In this document: piece by piece, positions 23,664 to 33,443 of the stretch | How the letters are laid out: each line of letters opens with the position of its first letter | Position numbering within the stretch: the stretch's first letter is position 1 | From: Thiocapsa marina 5811 | Lineage (GTDB): Bacteria > Pseudomonadota > Gammaproteobacteria > Chromatiales > Chromatiaceae | Length of the DNA stretch: 64,000 nt | NCBI RefSeq assembly: GCF_000223985.1 | Contig: NZ_AFWV01000011.1 | Location: 1 to 64,000 of the forward strand | Reading direction: 5' to 3' | Made by a program: the position numbers and the translations under genes | Notes under the pieces: model-generated | Databases searched by the model: none | What the model was told of the DNA's origin: nothing | Seen by the model: the letters and a program-made list of their open reading frames with translations, nothing else

Positions 23664-24583
23664 GAGTCACACTCCAGGTTAGCGACGCCGTGCGGAACAT
23701 GGCCGGTTGCCACGTGACGGCTCGCCGCGTCGCAATGCACACGTTGATCGTCGAAAAAGATGTCCGCGTCGAACGCTGCGAGAAACCGGCCCTTCTCGAG
23801 CCCGCCCAGAAAAAGCGCCTCGTCGATGCGGATGCCCCAAGCGCGCAGGGTACGGATCACGCGCTCGTGCGAGGGTGCGCCGCGCGAGGTCACGAGCGCG
23901 GTTCGCAGCGGCGACGCCTCGGGCGGAAAGAGCGCTTGAAGTTGATGGATCGCCACCAGCAAGCCCTTGAACGGTCCGCCGGGTAGAGGCTCATGCGCAG
24001 AGGCCAGCTCGGCCGCGTTGAAGACCTCGAGCCCTTCGCTGCGGAAGAGTCTCTCGGCGTCGTCGGAGAACAGCACCGCATCGCCGTCGAACGCGATGCG
24101 CACCTGCTCGTCTTTCTCCGGGCCCGCCGGAAATGCCGCCGGCAGGACCGTCGCCGCGGCACACCCGGCATTCAAGGCCGAGCGAACATCTCTCGGATCG
24201 GCGGACAGGAAGAGATGGGCGCCGAAGGCGGACAGGTATCGATAGGGGCTCGCTCCGCCCGTAAAGGCCGCGCGGGCGATATCCAGGCCGTGGTGATGTG
24301 CGGAGGTCAGGACGCGTAAGCCGGTATCGGAGCTGTTGCGTGAAATCAAGATGACCTCGACGCGTCCTCGATCACCCAGGGCAAGATTGAGGCTCATGAG
24401 CTTCTTGGCGAGCGCGAAGGCCACGCCGGGTTCGAGGATGTCGTTCTCGTGCGCGACCTGATAGTCGCGATAGGCGTCGACGCCTTGCGACTCGAAGACC
24501 TGGTGAGACTCGCTGAGGTCGAAGAGTGCGCGCGAGGAGATCGCGACGATCAGTCGCACGGATTCGCGGTGGCTCGGATTCAC
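23660..24583 (-). CDS. Cytosolic 5'-nucleotidase family protein (307 aa)
   Basis: The protein matches the NT5C1/DUF-type 5'-nucleotidase family (PF06189). Motifs are VAISSRALFDL near the start (bearing the first acidic region), VEVILISRNSSDTGLRV, and IAFDGDAVLFSDDAE with the second DxD. It should remove phosphate from nucleoside monophosphates, most likely in purine salvage. GTG is used as start. The downstream end abuts element B, and the membrane protein at 24637 precedes it in the same direction. Confidence 0.85.
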   Translation of the reverse strand: MNPSHRESVRLIVAISSRALFDLSESHQVFESQGVDAYRDYQVAHENDILEPGVAFALAKKLMSLNLALGDRGRVEVILISRNSSDTGLRVLTSAHHHGLDIARAAFTGGASPYRYLSAFGAHLFLSADPRDVRSALNAGCAAATVLPAAFPAGPEKDEQVRIAFDGDAVLFSDDAERLFRSEGLEVFNAAELASAHEPLPGGPFKGLLVAIHQLQALFPPEASPLRTALVTSRGAPSHERVIRTLRAWGIRIDEALFLGGLEKGRFLAAFDADIFFDDQRVHCDAASRHVATGHVPHGVANLECDS

Positions 24584-24636
24584 GGTCGACTCCGCCCCGA
24601 AACCCTTCTAAGCATCCTTGCAGGGCACCCGACCGA

Positions 24637-25182
24637 TTACCAAGGCATGAACCAATTCATGAACTGCAACGGTCGACCGATGCTTTGATTCATCCCCGCC
24701 ATATCGTTGCGCATGGACGAGGTCGACATCGTCATCGCCTGCATCGAACGGTCCATCGTCTGGATGCTCGTCAACATGGGCTCGAGCGCATTCACGTCCC
24801 TCGCCATCGAATCCACGCTGACGGCCATGGTGCGGACGTTGGCGCTCATTTGCCCCATGTTGTCCGAGATCGACTGCATGTTGCTTGCCAGTACCGTCAT
24901 ATTGGTGTCGACACTGATGGCCAGATAGTGGACATCTTTGGCAAGACTGAAGACCAAATAGAACCCGTAAGCCGCGAGGATGATGAATGCGAATAGGCTG
25001 GGATAGACAATCAGCTCCCAGCGCTTTGCACTGGTTTCGAAGGCCTGGGAGAGGCGATCGATGGCGAAAGCGTGGAGTTGCGTCTCCGTGACACCTGCTG
25101 CGCGCGCATCGGCCTCGTCTTGGTCTTGCGGTATCCGGCTGTCCGAGGAAGCATCGTCCCTCGGGATTTCGTTCTGCGCCAT
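24637..25182 (-). CDS. Single-pass membrane protein with coiled coil (181 aa)
   Basis: A polar N-terminus of about 55 residues is followed by a membrane segment (LIVYPSLFAFIILAAYGFYLVFSLA) and then a long Met/Ser-rich helix (MTVLASNMQSISDNMGQMSA, MARDVNALEPMLTSIQ), likely a periplasmic coiled coil resembling a methyl-accepting-like stalk. I do not know its function. It lies downstream of parA in the same direction, so it may be its membrane partner; that is inference from position. Confidence 0.65.
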   Translation of the reverse strand: MAQNEIPRDDASSDSRIPQDQDEADARAAGVTETQLHAFAIDRLSQAFETSAKRWELIVYPSLFAFIILAAYGFYLVFSLAKDVHYLAISVDTNMTVLASNMQSISDNMGQMSANVRTMAVSVDSMARDVNALEPMLTSIQTMDRSMQAMTMSTSSMRNDMAGMNQSIGRPLQFMNWFMPW

Positions 25183-25343
25183 GATTCGGGCCGATTCTGG
25201 ATCAGTGATGGAAAAGTCGACGGGGTCGGCGAATGACCGCCCGGTTTCTCAAGAGCTTAACAGAATTGCAGCACGCGACAAGGCGGAGCGCCCCTAGCGG
25301 TCGATTCGAGATCGCAACGTGTCCGCCGGACAGCCGAAAAGCA

Positions 25344-25370
25344 GGGAAGGCACGCGCGAGCGACCTTCCC
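25344..25370 (-). terminator. Possible terminator after parA
   Basis: On the minus strand, GGGAAGG and CCTTCCC form a 7-bp stem with a 13-base loop, followed by TGCTTTTC. It lies just after the parA stop codon. The T-tract is short, so strength is doubtful. Confidence 0.4.
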
Positions 25371-25377
25371 CGGAAGA

Positions 25378-26010
25378 TCAGCTGACCAGGTGCGGATAGA
25401 GCGTTGCGGCCAACCCGAGAAACTCGCGCGCCGCCTTGCCGCGAGACTCCAGCTCGAACACCGCCAATCCCTCGCTGAACGAGCGCCGAAAGACGGTGCG
25501 TTGCGAGAGCCTAGGCTTGATGAAGCGGATACCGGGAAGCGACACCAACGCCGCGGCAGCCTCGTTGGTCTCGCGTACGGCATGGTGTGTATCGCCCCGA
25601 TTGATGAACCCGATGATATCGGGAGGCGCCTCACGCTCGACCGAGGCAATCAACTGAATAAAGCGTTGGGTCGACCAGATATCCGCCTGCGACGGCGGGA
25701 CCGGCACCACGACACGGTCGCATAGGGAGAGCGCCCTGCGCAGGCTTTCCATGTCCGAGGTCCCGACATCGATCAGGGTTTCGTCGGCCCCTTTCAGCTG
25801 CTCGGGCGTCAGGGCACGCTTGTCCGACGCCTGCAGGACCGGATCGAATCCCTCCTCCTTGCGCACGTCGATGACGTCGGTGAGGGTCGCCTGAGGGTCG
25901 GCATCGATCAGCTGGATCTTTACGCCGGCCATCGAGAGCCAAACCCCCAGATTGAAGGTCAGGGTACTCTTGCCCGAACCGCCTTTAAGACTTCCGACGA
26001 TCGTGATCAT
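25378..26010 (-). CDS. ParA family ATPase (210 aa)
   Basis: The N-terminus carries the deviant Walker A motif KGGSGKST at residues 9-16, and LIDADPQATLTD follows as motif A'. TLIDVGTSDMESLRRAL sits at the Walker B position. It is a short, stand-alone ParA of the type that positions protein complexes or cargo; no parB gene is adjacent, so a plasmid-partition role is unlikely. GGAAGGA precedes the start. Downstream in the same direction is a membrane coiled-coil protein. Confidence 0.85.
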   Translation of the reverse strand: MITIVGSLKGGSGKSTLTFNLGVWLSMAGVKIQLIDADPQATLTDVIDVRKEEGFDPVLQASDKRALTPEQLKGADETLIDVGTSDMESLRRALSLCDRVVVPVPPSQADIWSTQRFIQLIASVEREAPPDIIGFINRGDTHHAVRETNEAAAALVSLPGIRFIKPRLSQRTVFRRSFSEGLAVFELESRGKAAREFLGLAATLYPHLVS

Positions 26011-26058
26011 GACGTCCTTCCGCGTCCGCGTTCATCCCCCGATACCCTTTCCGAGCGA

Positions 26059-26838
26059 TTATTGTCCGGGCTGGGATCCGGGCTGAGACGTCTCCATCCG
26101 CGTGTACCCCGCAGGGACCGCGAACAGATGATCCGGTTGGGGACCGATCCGAATCGATTTCAGCTCGCGCACGCCGCCGCCCGGGAACTCCTCGCGCACC
26201 GACAGCTTCAACTCCGGATCGTACCATTGGAGGACCCGAGTCGGCGGCCGATCGGGTGCAGTCGTGGTCATCTCCCATTTCTCGACCTCGCGCCCGTCGA
26301 TGGTCTCGGTACCGACCATCAGAAGCTCCATCTTCTCGCCGTTGGACATCTCGTGCTTCAACGGAATCGCCCGCTCGGCGTCGATCCAGAGGGTCCCGTT
26401 CATGGTCTGGCCCTCGTGGGTCATGACCATCTCCCACTTGATCGCTTTGCGTCCTCCGACATCTTCCTCGCCGACACGTCGACAGGTCAGGCCCGGCATT
26501 CCTGCGCAAGGATCCGTCTCGGCGGTCGCCGGCGGCACGGGCGCACCGCCCTCGCCAGCAGCCCCTCCTTGCTCCAGATAGGTCTGGCGATCGGGGAACA
26601 GGACCCACATCATCCCTCGCGTCTGGTCGACGATCTGAACCACCTCTTGGCCCTGCTGAGTCATCTCTTTGCGCATGCGACCGTCGCCGACGAACATCTT
26701 GACGGTTTCGGCCTGTCCATCCGGGCCTTGACTGATCATGTCCGCGGAGAACTGGACACCCGCGATCTCCGCATGCGCCGCACCCGCCAGGGCGGATGCG
26801 AGCGCGATACCCAACAAAGCCTGCGTTTGCGTTCTCAT
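26059..26838 (-). CDS. Periplasmic DUF4412-like protein (259 aa)
   Basis: A signal peptide (MRTQTQALLGIALASALAGAAHA) precedes a lipocalin/LolA-like beta-rich protein. VQFSADMISQGPDGQAETVKMF, GRMRKEMTQQGQEVVQIVD and MMWVLFPDRQTYLEQ are typical DUF4412 blocks. A Cys pair, DPCAGMPGLTCRRVG, may form a disulfide. Family function is unknown; lipid or surfactant binding is only a guess. GGAGG lies upstream of the ATG. It is followed by parA after 48 bases. Confidence 0.72.
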   Translation of the reverse strand: MRTQTQALLGIALASALAGAAHAEIAGVQFSADMISQGPDGQAETVKMFVGDGRMRKEMTQQGQEVVQIVDQTRGMMWVLFPDRQTYLEQGGAAGEGGAPVPPATAETDPCAGMPGLTCRRVGEEDVGGRKAIKWEMVMTHEGQTMNGTLWIDAERAIPLKHEMSNGEKMELLMVGTETIDGREVEKWEMTTTAPDRPPTRVLQWYDPELKLSVREEFPGGGVRELKSIRIGPQPDHLFAVPAGYTRMETSQPGSQPGQ

Positions 26839-27023
26839 CTTGCCTTATCCTCCCGTCGATCGGTGATCGGTCTTGACGACATCCCGCCCCTCGCCCGGGG
26901 CGATTGCGGCTCCACGCGGCAGAACACCCTCTGCAAGGTCCTGAACGACCTGCGCTTCCGCCATTCGACTCGACCCCGGACCCTCGCAGCTGTGGGTTCG
27001 CGCGATCCGGCCCCGCATCGGGG

Positions 27024-27791
27024 CTAGGGTCGCGGCTCGAAGCCGAAGGTACGCGGGGGCGGCGTCAGCGCATCCATCAATCCCGCCGGAGGTGACGTAC
27101 GCCCTGCGCGGTTGCTCCGAGCGGGCTCCAGCGGGCGCCAGCCCAGCGTCTGCGAGCGCTGTTCCGCTTCCCGCTCGGTCAGCGGCCGAAATCTGTATTC
27201 CTGTGTTCCGTCGGACCCGCTCCACCGATCCGAGGAAGGCTGCGGGTCGCCGCGAAATCGGTACTCGGGGTACGGGTTTGCCGATCCGGAAAATCCGTTC
27301 CCATCTGCCCGGCCGTAGGTCGCGTCCGGCCAACCTCCGAGCGCGCCCCGATCGTCCGTCGCCATACCGCTGCCGGGGTCGCCCCTCCGAGGCGAAACCG
27401 AATAGCGATCGGGCTCTTCCCCGTAAGGGAGGTCGCGAGAATACCCCGTCGGCTCTCGGCCGTATTCCATCCAACGCCCGTCGCGCCAACGCCCGTCGCG
27501 ATCGATAAAGCCACCCTGCCCCGGAGGAGCCATGTCGTAGTCACCGTAACCCGTCCCTGACCGGTTTCCCTGCGTGTCGAGGCGCACATCGTCGGCACGG
27601 TAGGCGTCCGGATATCGCGGGTCTCGATCCTGCGCGACCGGCGGCATCTTGTATCCACGCAGATAAAGCGACTCGTTGTCCCATGCGGGCTGTCGAGCTT
27701 GTTCCCATGGCTCGGCCGCGAGGACCGCCTGATGCGCCGTCGCGTAGACCAAAAAGAGCAGGAGCCTGCCGCAGAGCGGGACCTCCGTCAT
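27024..27791 (-). CDS. Secreted Gly/Pro/Arg-rich protein coupled to RND pump (255 aa)
   Basis: The ATG at 27791 overlaps the TGA of the RND gene (ATGA), so it is made from the efflux message. MTEVPLCGRLLLFLVYATAHQAVLA is a probable signal sequence. The mature part is low-complexity: many Asp-Arg, Tyr-Gly and Pro motifs (YRADDVRLDTQGNRSG, GQGGFIDRDGRWRDGRWM), with repeated EYRFR (PYPEYRFRG, TQEYRFRPL). No known domain is visible. It may be an intrinsically disordered periplasmic accessory of the pump; that is inference. Confidence 0.62.
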   Translation of the reverse strand: MTEVPLCGRLLLFLVYATAHQAVLAAEPWEQARQPAWDNESLYLRGYKMPPVAQDRDPRYPDAYRADDVRLDTQGNRSGTGYGDYDMAPPGQGGFIDRDGRWRDGRWMEYGREPTGYSRDLPYGEEPDRYSVSPRRGDPGSGMATDDRGALGGWPDATYGRADGNGFSGSANPYPEYRFRGDPQPSSDRWSGSDGTQEYRFRPLTEREAEQRSQTLGWRPLEPARSNRAGRTSPPAGLMDALTPPPRTFGFEPRP

Positions 27792-30700
27792 GTATCGCTC
27801 TCGTCGTCGATCTTCAATCGAATGCCGCGCCGCGGCGCCTTCTTTTGAACGCCTTGGCTCGATTTCTCCGCTGCCGCCGACGTCTTGGCGGACGTCTTGC
27901 GCGTCGTGGGCTTGGCGTCCGACGCCGTCGCTGCGCGTTTCTTCTTGGCAACGGTTCGAGCAGGCTCCGACGCTGCGCTGTCGCCCTTGGCGGATGGTGC
28001 ATCCTCCTCGGGGCTCTCCGCCGGGGGTCCCGTCTCGGCCGGCGCGCTCGTCTCGACGGGCCGCTTCACCGGTGAACGCGCCGTCCGGGCCGGTTTGGGC
28101 TTCAGCGCGGTCTTCGCAGCATCGAAGAGCAGTATGAAGATCCCGCGAATCGCATAGAGGGCCAAAATGAAGAACTCGACGACCTTGCCGGAAAACCGGC
28201 TGACACCGCCTCCGGAGCTCTTGCGCGGGGCTTTGACGGGCGCGGCATCCGTTGCACAGGGTAGGCTGGTTCCGGGCGGCGCCGTCGCAAGGGCCACCCG
28301 ACACATATCGTCGCCCGCGGCGACGCAGCCGAGCGGGATGACGATCAGGGTCAGAACGGTCGAGACCAACACGCCTGACAGCAACGAGATCGCCATACCC
28401 TGGAAGATCGGGTCGGTGATGATGACGCTCGAGCCCGCAACCAACGCCAAGGCCGTGATCACGATCGGGCGTGTGCGGATCTTGCAGGAGCGGATCATCG
28501 CCTCGGCAACCGGCACACCCTTCTGGATCTCGTGGATCGCGAAATCCACGAGCAGGATCGAGTTTCGCACGATGATGCCGGCCAGCGCGATCCAGCCGAT
28601 CATCGAGGTCGCGGTGAACTCCCCGCCGAGACCGAGGCTGAACATGAGTGCATGCGCCGGGATGATCCCGAGCAGAGTCAAGGGGATCGGCGCCATGATC
28701 ACGAGCGGGATGCGGAAGTTGCCGAACTCCCAAACCACCAAGATATAGATCAGGATCAGCGCAACGCCGAATGCGGCACCCATGTCGCGGAAGGTCTCGT
28801 AGGTCACCGTCCACTCGCCCGCCCAGGTCCAGGCCAGGCGGCTGCTGTCGGGCGGGGCGTCCAGCCAGAAGATGGCGTCTTCCATCTCCTCGGCACCTTG
28901 CGGCTTGGTGCCGTCCGGTGCGGTGTAGTCCTGCTGATTGAGTATGCGCTCGACCTGGAACATCGCGTACACGGGTGCTGCCAGCCGCCCGCCGACATCC
29001 GCCACCACGTACTCCACCGGACGCAGATCCTTGTGGTAGATGATGTCCTCTTCGGGCGTCAACTGGAACTCGCCGAGCTCGCGCAGCGGCACCGTATATC
29101 CCTGATTCGACTGAATGGGGAGATCGCCGAGGCGATCGACCTGGGAGCGCTCCGCCAGGGGCACCTGCAGGACGATCTGCACGGGCTCGTGGCCCATCTG
29201 ACGCCCCGCCTGCGGCTTGATGTCGCCGATCGGCGAGCCGCCGAGGGCCATCGCGAGATTACGGTTGATGGTGTCGACCGAGATCCCTCGACGCACCGCC
29301 TTTTCCGTATCGACATTGAAACGCCAGTAATCGAAGGCCCCGCGAAGATAATTGTCGACATCGCGCGTGCTCTCGGCCTGCGCGAAGATCCCGGTGAGCT
29401 CTCGGGCAAACTGACGCCGCAGCTCCGGAGAAGGCCCGTAAACCTCCGCGACGACCGATTGAAGTACGGGCGGACCCGGCGGCATTTCGACCACGGCGAG
29501 CGTCGCACCGGTTCCCTCGACGAGCTTGCCGAGCAACTCGCGCGCCTCGACGGCAATCTCGTGACTGCTTCGATCCCGGTCGTGCTTGTCGGTCAACTGG
29601 ACCTGAAGCTCACCCTGCCAGGGATCCGAGCGCAGATAGTAGTGACGCACCATCCCGTTGAAATCGAACGGTCGAGCGGTCCCGGCATAGAGCTGAATGG
29701 CCGTCACCTCGGGCATACTGCGCAGCTTCTCGGCCATGCGATGCGCGAGGTTCGCGGTCACCGGCAGCGCCGTGCCCTCGGGCATGTCGAGCACCACGGA
29801 GAATTCGGGCTTGTTGTCCAGCGGCAGCATCTTGACCGCCACCAGATTGAAGTAGAAGAACGACAGTGTGACGAGGAAGGTGCCCCAGAGCGCCAGCTTG
29901 AAGACCGTGCGCTTGCCGCGGTTCTCGATCAGGGGTGTCAGGATCCGCCGATACAGTTTTTCGAGGCCCTCGGCCTCCTTGTGCTCGCGCTTCTCGGCGG
30001 CCTCGAGATATTTCATCGAGGGACGCAGCCACTTGGAGATCGCCAGATAGGGCGTGAAGACGAACGCGGCGAACAGCGAGATAAACATCGCCACCGAGCC
30101 CAACACCGGGATCGGCGCCATGTAAGGCCCCATCATGCCGCTGACGAAGCCCATCGGCAGCAAGGCCGCGATGACGGTAAAGGTGGCGAGGATCGTCGGA
30201 TTGCCGACCTCGCGCACGGCGTCGATCGCCGTATCTTCGTCGGTACGTCCCTCTTCGAGCCAGCGACGATAGATGTTCTCGACGACCACGATGGCGTCGT
30301 CGACCAGGATGCCGATCGAGAAGATCAACGCGAACAGACTCACCCGGTCGATCGTGTAGTTCGTGACCCAGGCCACGAAGACCGTCATGAAGAGGACCAC
30401 CGGGATGACCAGCATGACGACGATCGCAGGACGCACCGCGCGGAACGCCAGCAGGACCAGGATGACCACGAACATGGTCGCCTTGATCAACTTGCCGATG
30501 AGCTCCGAGACCTTTTGGTCGGCGGATTGTCCGTAGTTGCGCGTGATACTGACCTCGACGTTGGCCGGGATTCGAGAGCCCTTGAGCTCCTCGACGCGTT
30601 CGATGATGGCGTTTGCCACCGTCACGCCGTTGGTCAGCTCCTTCTTGGCGACCGCGATGGTCACCGCCGGTCGGCCATCCCCTGCGTCCTCGATCTCGGA

Positions 30701-31630
30701 TGCCGGCCCCGTATAGAAGGCGACCAGCTCCGAGGCATCCTCGGGACCCTGGCTCACGCGGGCCACGTCGTGGATATAGATCGGGAGGTTGTTGAAGGTA
30801 CCGACCACCAAGCGGTTAATATCCTCGACGCCGGTCAAGAAGGCGCCGGTGGTGACCGAAAAGCGTGCACCTCTCGCCTCGAGGCCGCCTGCAACCTGCT
30901 CGGCGTTGGCGCTGACGAGGGTTTGTGCGACCTGATCGAGACTGATCTGATATCCGGAAAGCCGCTCGGGTAGGACGTCGACGGTGACCACCTCGCGACG
31001 CCCGCCGACGATGAAGGCGTTGCCGGTATCCTGAACCTGCTTCACGGCCTGCAGCACGTCCTGTGCGAGCAGGCGCAGCTGGCCGTCGTCGACATCCGGA
31101 ATCCCGTTGCTGTCGAGATCTCGGGACCAGAGCGTCAAGGTCACGATCGGGACATCGTCGATTCCCTTGGTCTTCACCAGCGGCGGCATGACGCCGGGCG
31201 GGATCTTGTCCATGTTCGAGGCGACCTTGTCGTTCACCTTCAGCAAGGACGGCCCCATCTCCTCGCCGACCACGAATTCGACGGTCACGATGCCTTGGCC
31301 ACGTTGGGACGCGGAATACACATGCTTGACGCCGGGGATCTCGCTCATCATCCGTTCGAGCGGCTGCATCGCCATATTGGCGACCTGCTGGGCCGAGGCG
31401 CCCGGGTACTGCACCATGATGTCGATCATGGGCACCGAGATCTGGGGGTCTTCCTGGCGCGGCGTCATGACGAGGCCGAGTAGGCCCATCATCAGCATGG
31501 CGACGTAGAACAGCGGTGAAAGCGGAGAGCGGATGAAGAATCGGGCTGTACGCCCGGCAATTCCGAGATTGCCCTCGTCGTAAGCAGGTTCCTTGCGATC
31601 CTGCGGGGGAGATGTGACGTCTTGGCTCAT
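27788..31630 (-). CDS. RND efflux transporter permease subunit with long basic C-terminal tail (1280 aa)
   Basis: The body is a full AcrB/HAE1-type proton-driven transporter: an N-terminal membrane helix (PLFYVAMLMMGLLGLVM), two large periplasmic loops, and membrane bundles with FSIGILVDDAIVVVENIYRRW, whose Asp pair lies on the proton relay. A second half follows (LIYILVVWEFGNFRIPLVIM, GIIVRNSILLVDFAI). After the last membrane segment comes an extra hydrophobic stretch (VVEFFILALYAIRGIFILLF) and about 120 residues rich in Lys, Ala, Pro and Ser, resembling a histone H1-like tail. Usual RND length is about 1030-1050, so the tail is an addition. Adaptor gene upstream, secreted protein gene downstream. 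Confidence 0.92.
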   Translation of the reverse strand: MSQDVTSPPQDRKEPAYDEGNLGIAGRTARFFIRSPLSPLFYVAMLMMGLLGLVMTPRQEDPQISVPMIDIMVQYPGASAQQVANMAMQPLERMMSEIPGVKHVYSASQRGQGIVTVEFVVGEEMGPSLLKVNDKVASNMDKIPPGVMPPLVKTKGIDDVPIVTLTLWSRDLDSNGIPDVDDGQLRLLAQDVLQAVKQVQDTGNAFIVGGRREVVTVDVLPERLSGYQISLDQVAQTLVSANAEQVAGGLEARGARFSVTTGAFLTGVEDINRLVVGTFNNLPIYIHDVARVSQGPEDASELVAFYTGPASEIEDAGDGRPAVTIAVAKKELTNGVTVANAIIERVEELKGSRIPANVEVSITRNYGQSADQKVSELIGKLIKATMFVVILVLLAFRAVRPAIVVMLVIPVVLFMTVFVAWVTNYTIDRVSLFALIFSIGILVDDAIVVVENIYRRWLEEGRTDEDTAIDAVREVGNPTILATFTVIAALLPMGFVSGMMGPYMAPIPVLGSVAMFISLFAAFVFTPYLAISKWLRPSMKYLEAAEKREHKEAEGLEKLYRRILTPLIENRGKRTVFKLALWGTFLVTLSFFYFNLVAVKMLPLDNKPEFSVVLDMPEGTALPVTANLAHRMAEKLRSMPEVTAIQLYAGTARPFDFNGMVRHYYLRSDPWQGELQVQLTDKHDRDRSSHEIAVEARELLGKLVEGTGATLAVVEMPPGPPVLQSVVAEVYGPSPELRRQFARELTGIFAQAESTRDVDNYLRGAFDYWRFNVDTEKAVRRGISVDTINRNLAMALGGSPIGDIKPQAGRQMGHEPVQIVLQVPLAERSQVDRLGDLPIQSNQGYTVPLRELGEFQLTPEEDIIYHKDLRPVEYVVADVGGRLAAPVYAMFQVERILNQQDYTAPDGTKPQGAEEMEDAIFWLDAPPDSSRLAWTWAGEWTVTYETFRDMGAAFGVALILIYILVVWEFGNFRIPLVIMAPIPLTLLGIIPAHALMFSLGLGGEFTATSMIGWIALAGIIVRNSILLVDFAIHEIQKGVPVAEAMIRSCKIRTRPIVITALALVAGSSVIITDPIFQGMAISLLSGVLVSTVLTLIVIPLGCVAAGDDMCRVALATAPPGTSLPCATDAAPVKAPRKSSGGGVSRFSGKVVEFFILALYAIRGIFILLFDAAKTALKPKPARTARSPVKRPVETSAPAETGPPAESPEEDAPSAKGDSAASEPARTVAKKKRAATASDAKPTTRKTSAKTSAAAEKSSQGVQKKAPRRGIRLKIDDESDT

Positions 31631-31726
31631 GTCGAATCCAGATTAACCGGGCCTGCGCCGCATCGCTGCGACATGGGTTGCGCAGGCGATCGCGTGACCG
31701 ATCGCCGGGGCTGAAGGGAAGGCGTG

Positions 31727-32896
31727 TCAGCGATCGGCGGGGGTCCCGCTCGCCCAACCGGCCGTGACCCGAGGGCCGGGATTTGTCAGGACGCTCTCGC
31801 CGGCACGCAGCCCGCTCAGCACGGTCACCATCCCGCCGGAGAGCTCCTCGCCGACCCGGATCAGACGCAGCTGCGGCTCTCCTCGCTCGTTCACGACATA
31901 GACGCCCGGCAGGCTCCCGTTGTAGCGCACCGCGCTGCTCGGGATCACCGGGTTGGCCCGCGCGGGTGCACTGAGGTCGGGGACCAGGACCTTGGCGTAC
32001 ATCCCTGGCTCGGAAACGCCTTGCGGGAGATCGAACTTGATCTTGACGGTGTGGCGCTGCGGGTCCGCCATCGGGAAGATCTGCGCCACGCGGACCGGAA
32101 CGCGCCGATTGTCCGGATCAAGCTCCGCCTGCACCATCATCCCCTCGCGCAGGCCGGGACGCAGCCGGGCCGGCACGTCGACTTCGACCTGGAGGTATTC
32201 CACGTCGGCATAATTGAGCATGGGCTGCCCGGGCTGGACCGTGTCCCCGACCTCGATGAGCTTGCGCACGATCACGCCGTCGAAGGGTGCGATGCTGCGG
32301 GCGTCGCGGATTTTGGCATCGAGTGCCTGCAGCTCTGCTTGGAGGCGAAGCATGGCGTTCTGCGCCTCCTGGATCTGTATCCCGGAGGCGAAGAGGTCGG
32401 CCGAGCGCTCGGCGGTGCGGTCGCGCTCCCCGACGAAGCTCTCGACGGGTTGCGTGAACATCTGATCGAAGAGATTCGGCAACCCCATCCCGCCCATCGC
32501 CGAGCGCGACTGCGGAGAATAGATCTCTCTCGAGTATTGGACGCCGGCATTGCGCAGCTGGGCATCGGCGCTCGCCATCTGCGCGAGCAGAGCGCGCCGA
32601 TTCGCGAGCAGCTCCTCGTCGCCGATCGCCACCAGGAGATCCTTCTCCTTGAAGGTATCGCCTTCGCGACCGGCGATGAAGGTCACCCGCCCCGGGAGCT
32701 GGGCGGCGAGTGTCACCTCTTTGTAGGGGACGACGCTCCCGCCGAGCGACACCGTCGGGGCACCTTGCGACTGTTGAACAACGAAGACCTCGCCCGAAGG
32801 GGCCTGCTGCATCTGGGCCTGAGCCAGGCCGGACGACACAGCCGCTGCAACGGCGAGCGTGCACGCAAAACGAGCGGTTCGAAACTGTATTGACAT
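31727..32896 (-). CDS. RND efflux periplasmic adaptor (membrane fusion protein, 389 aa)
   Basis: I chose the ATG at 32896 (MSIQFRTARFACTLAVAAAVSSGLAQA), which gives a clean signal peptide; upstream sequence is not protein-like. The lipoyl halves are VVPYKEVTLAAQLPGRV with GREGDTFKEKDLLV, and IAPFDGVIVRKLIEVGDTVQPG. Between them is an unusually long alpha-hairpin including LFDQMFTQPVESFVGERDRT. It connects the inner-membrane pump encoded 96 bases downstream to an outer-membrane channel, which is not in the window. Confidence 0.92.
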   Translation of the reverse strand: MSIQFRTARFACTLAVAAAVSSGLAQAQMQQAPSGEVFVVQQSQGAPTVSLGGSVVPYKEVTLAAQLPGRVTFIAGREGDTFKEKDLLVAIGDEELLANRRALLAQMASADAQLRNAGVQYSREIYSPQSRSAMGGMGLPNLFDQMFTQPVESFVGERDRTAERSADLFASGIQIQEAQNAMLRLQAELQALDAKIRDARSIAPFDGVIVRKLIEVGDTVQPGQPMLNYADVEYLQVEVDVPARLRPGLREGMMVQAELDPDNRRVPVRVAQIFPMADPQRHTVKIKFDLPQGVSEPGMYAKVLVPDLSAPARANPVIPSSAVRYNGSLPGVYVVNERGEPQLRLIRVGEELSGGMVTVLSGLRAGESVLTNPGPRVTAGWASGTPADR

Positions 32897-33443
32897 CGGA
32901 TCGCACACCAAACGCTGGGTTTTTTGTCGCACGTCCGATTGACGCAAGGGCGGTCGGACCTGCCGTGGACACCGGACAGCCTCGTGGGTCCGGCGCTCAT
33001 CCGTTGCGGATCCGCGGCATCCGAGCCCGGGCGCTTTGGGCCTGCTCAGTGCCGCGTTGTCTTTTCGTTCTCCGGACGGCGCAGTGGCGCAGTATGCCTT
33101 CGACAACGCTCGACATTCAAGCCGACGAAAGCAGGTTCGGCGCGACTACCGCGACAACGCCGCATGAATGACCGAAAAGAGCGCATGCGATCGGCGCTCG
33201 AGCGCCAAGTGCGATTCGATTAACCCTATCCGGCAACCGGCTATCCATCTCGCCGGACTTCAGTGTAACATCGTGCGCCATTGCGGCCGGGGCCGCGCCG
33301 ACCCGACCGCAGCAACCGACGCGGCCTGCCGACGATCGGATCGCGCATCTCCGAGGCCGTTGAACCGATTGCTTCGCCCCCTCGCCTCGAGCGCGATTGG
33401 ACTCGACGCGAAGCATCCTGACCCACACCCAGGAGCCGACCCT
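32897..33443. other. Divergent intergenic region, 547 bases
   Basis: This gap separates the divergent efflux operon and the dynamin-like gene. Frames on both strands read as Arg-rich or antisense-like sequence, and I see no convincing gene. It must hold both promoters. AGGAG at 33431-33435 is the ribosome site of the dynamin-like gene. Confidence 0.5.

Noticed and set aside
28532..30973. 813-aa plus-strand open frame
   Set aside because: Antisense shadow of the RND permease gene, very His/Arg/Asp-rich with no recognisable family.
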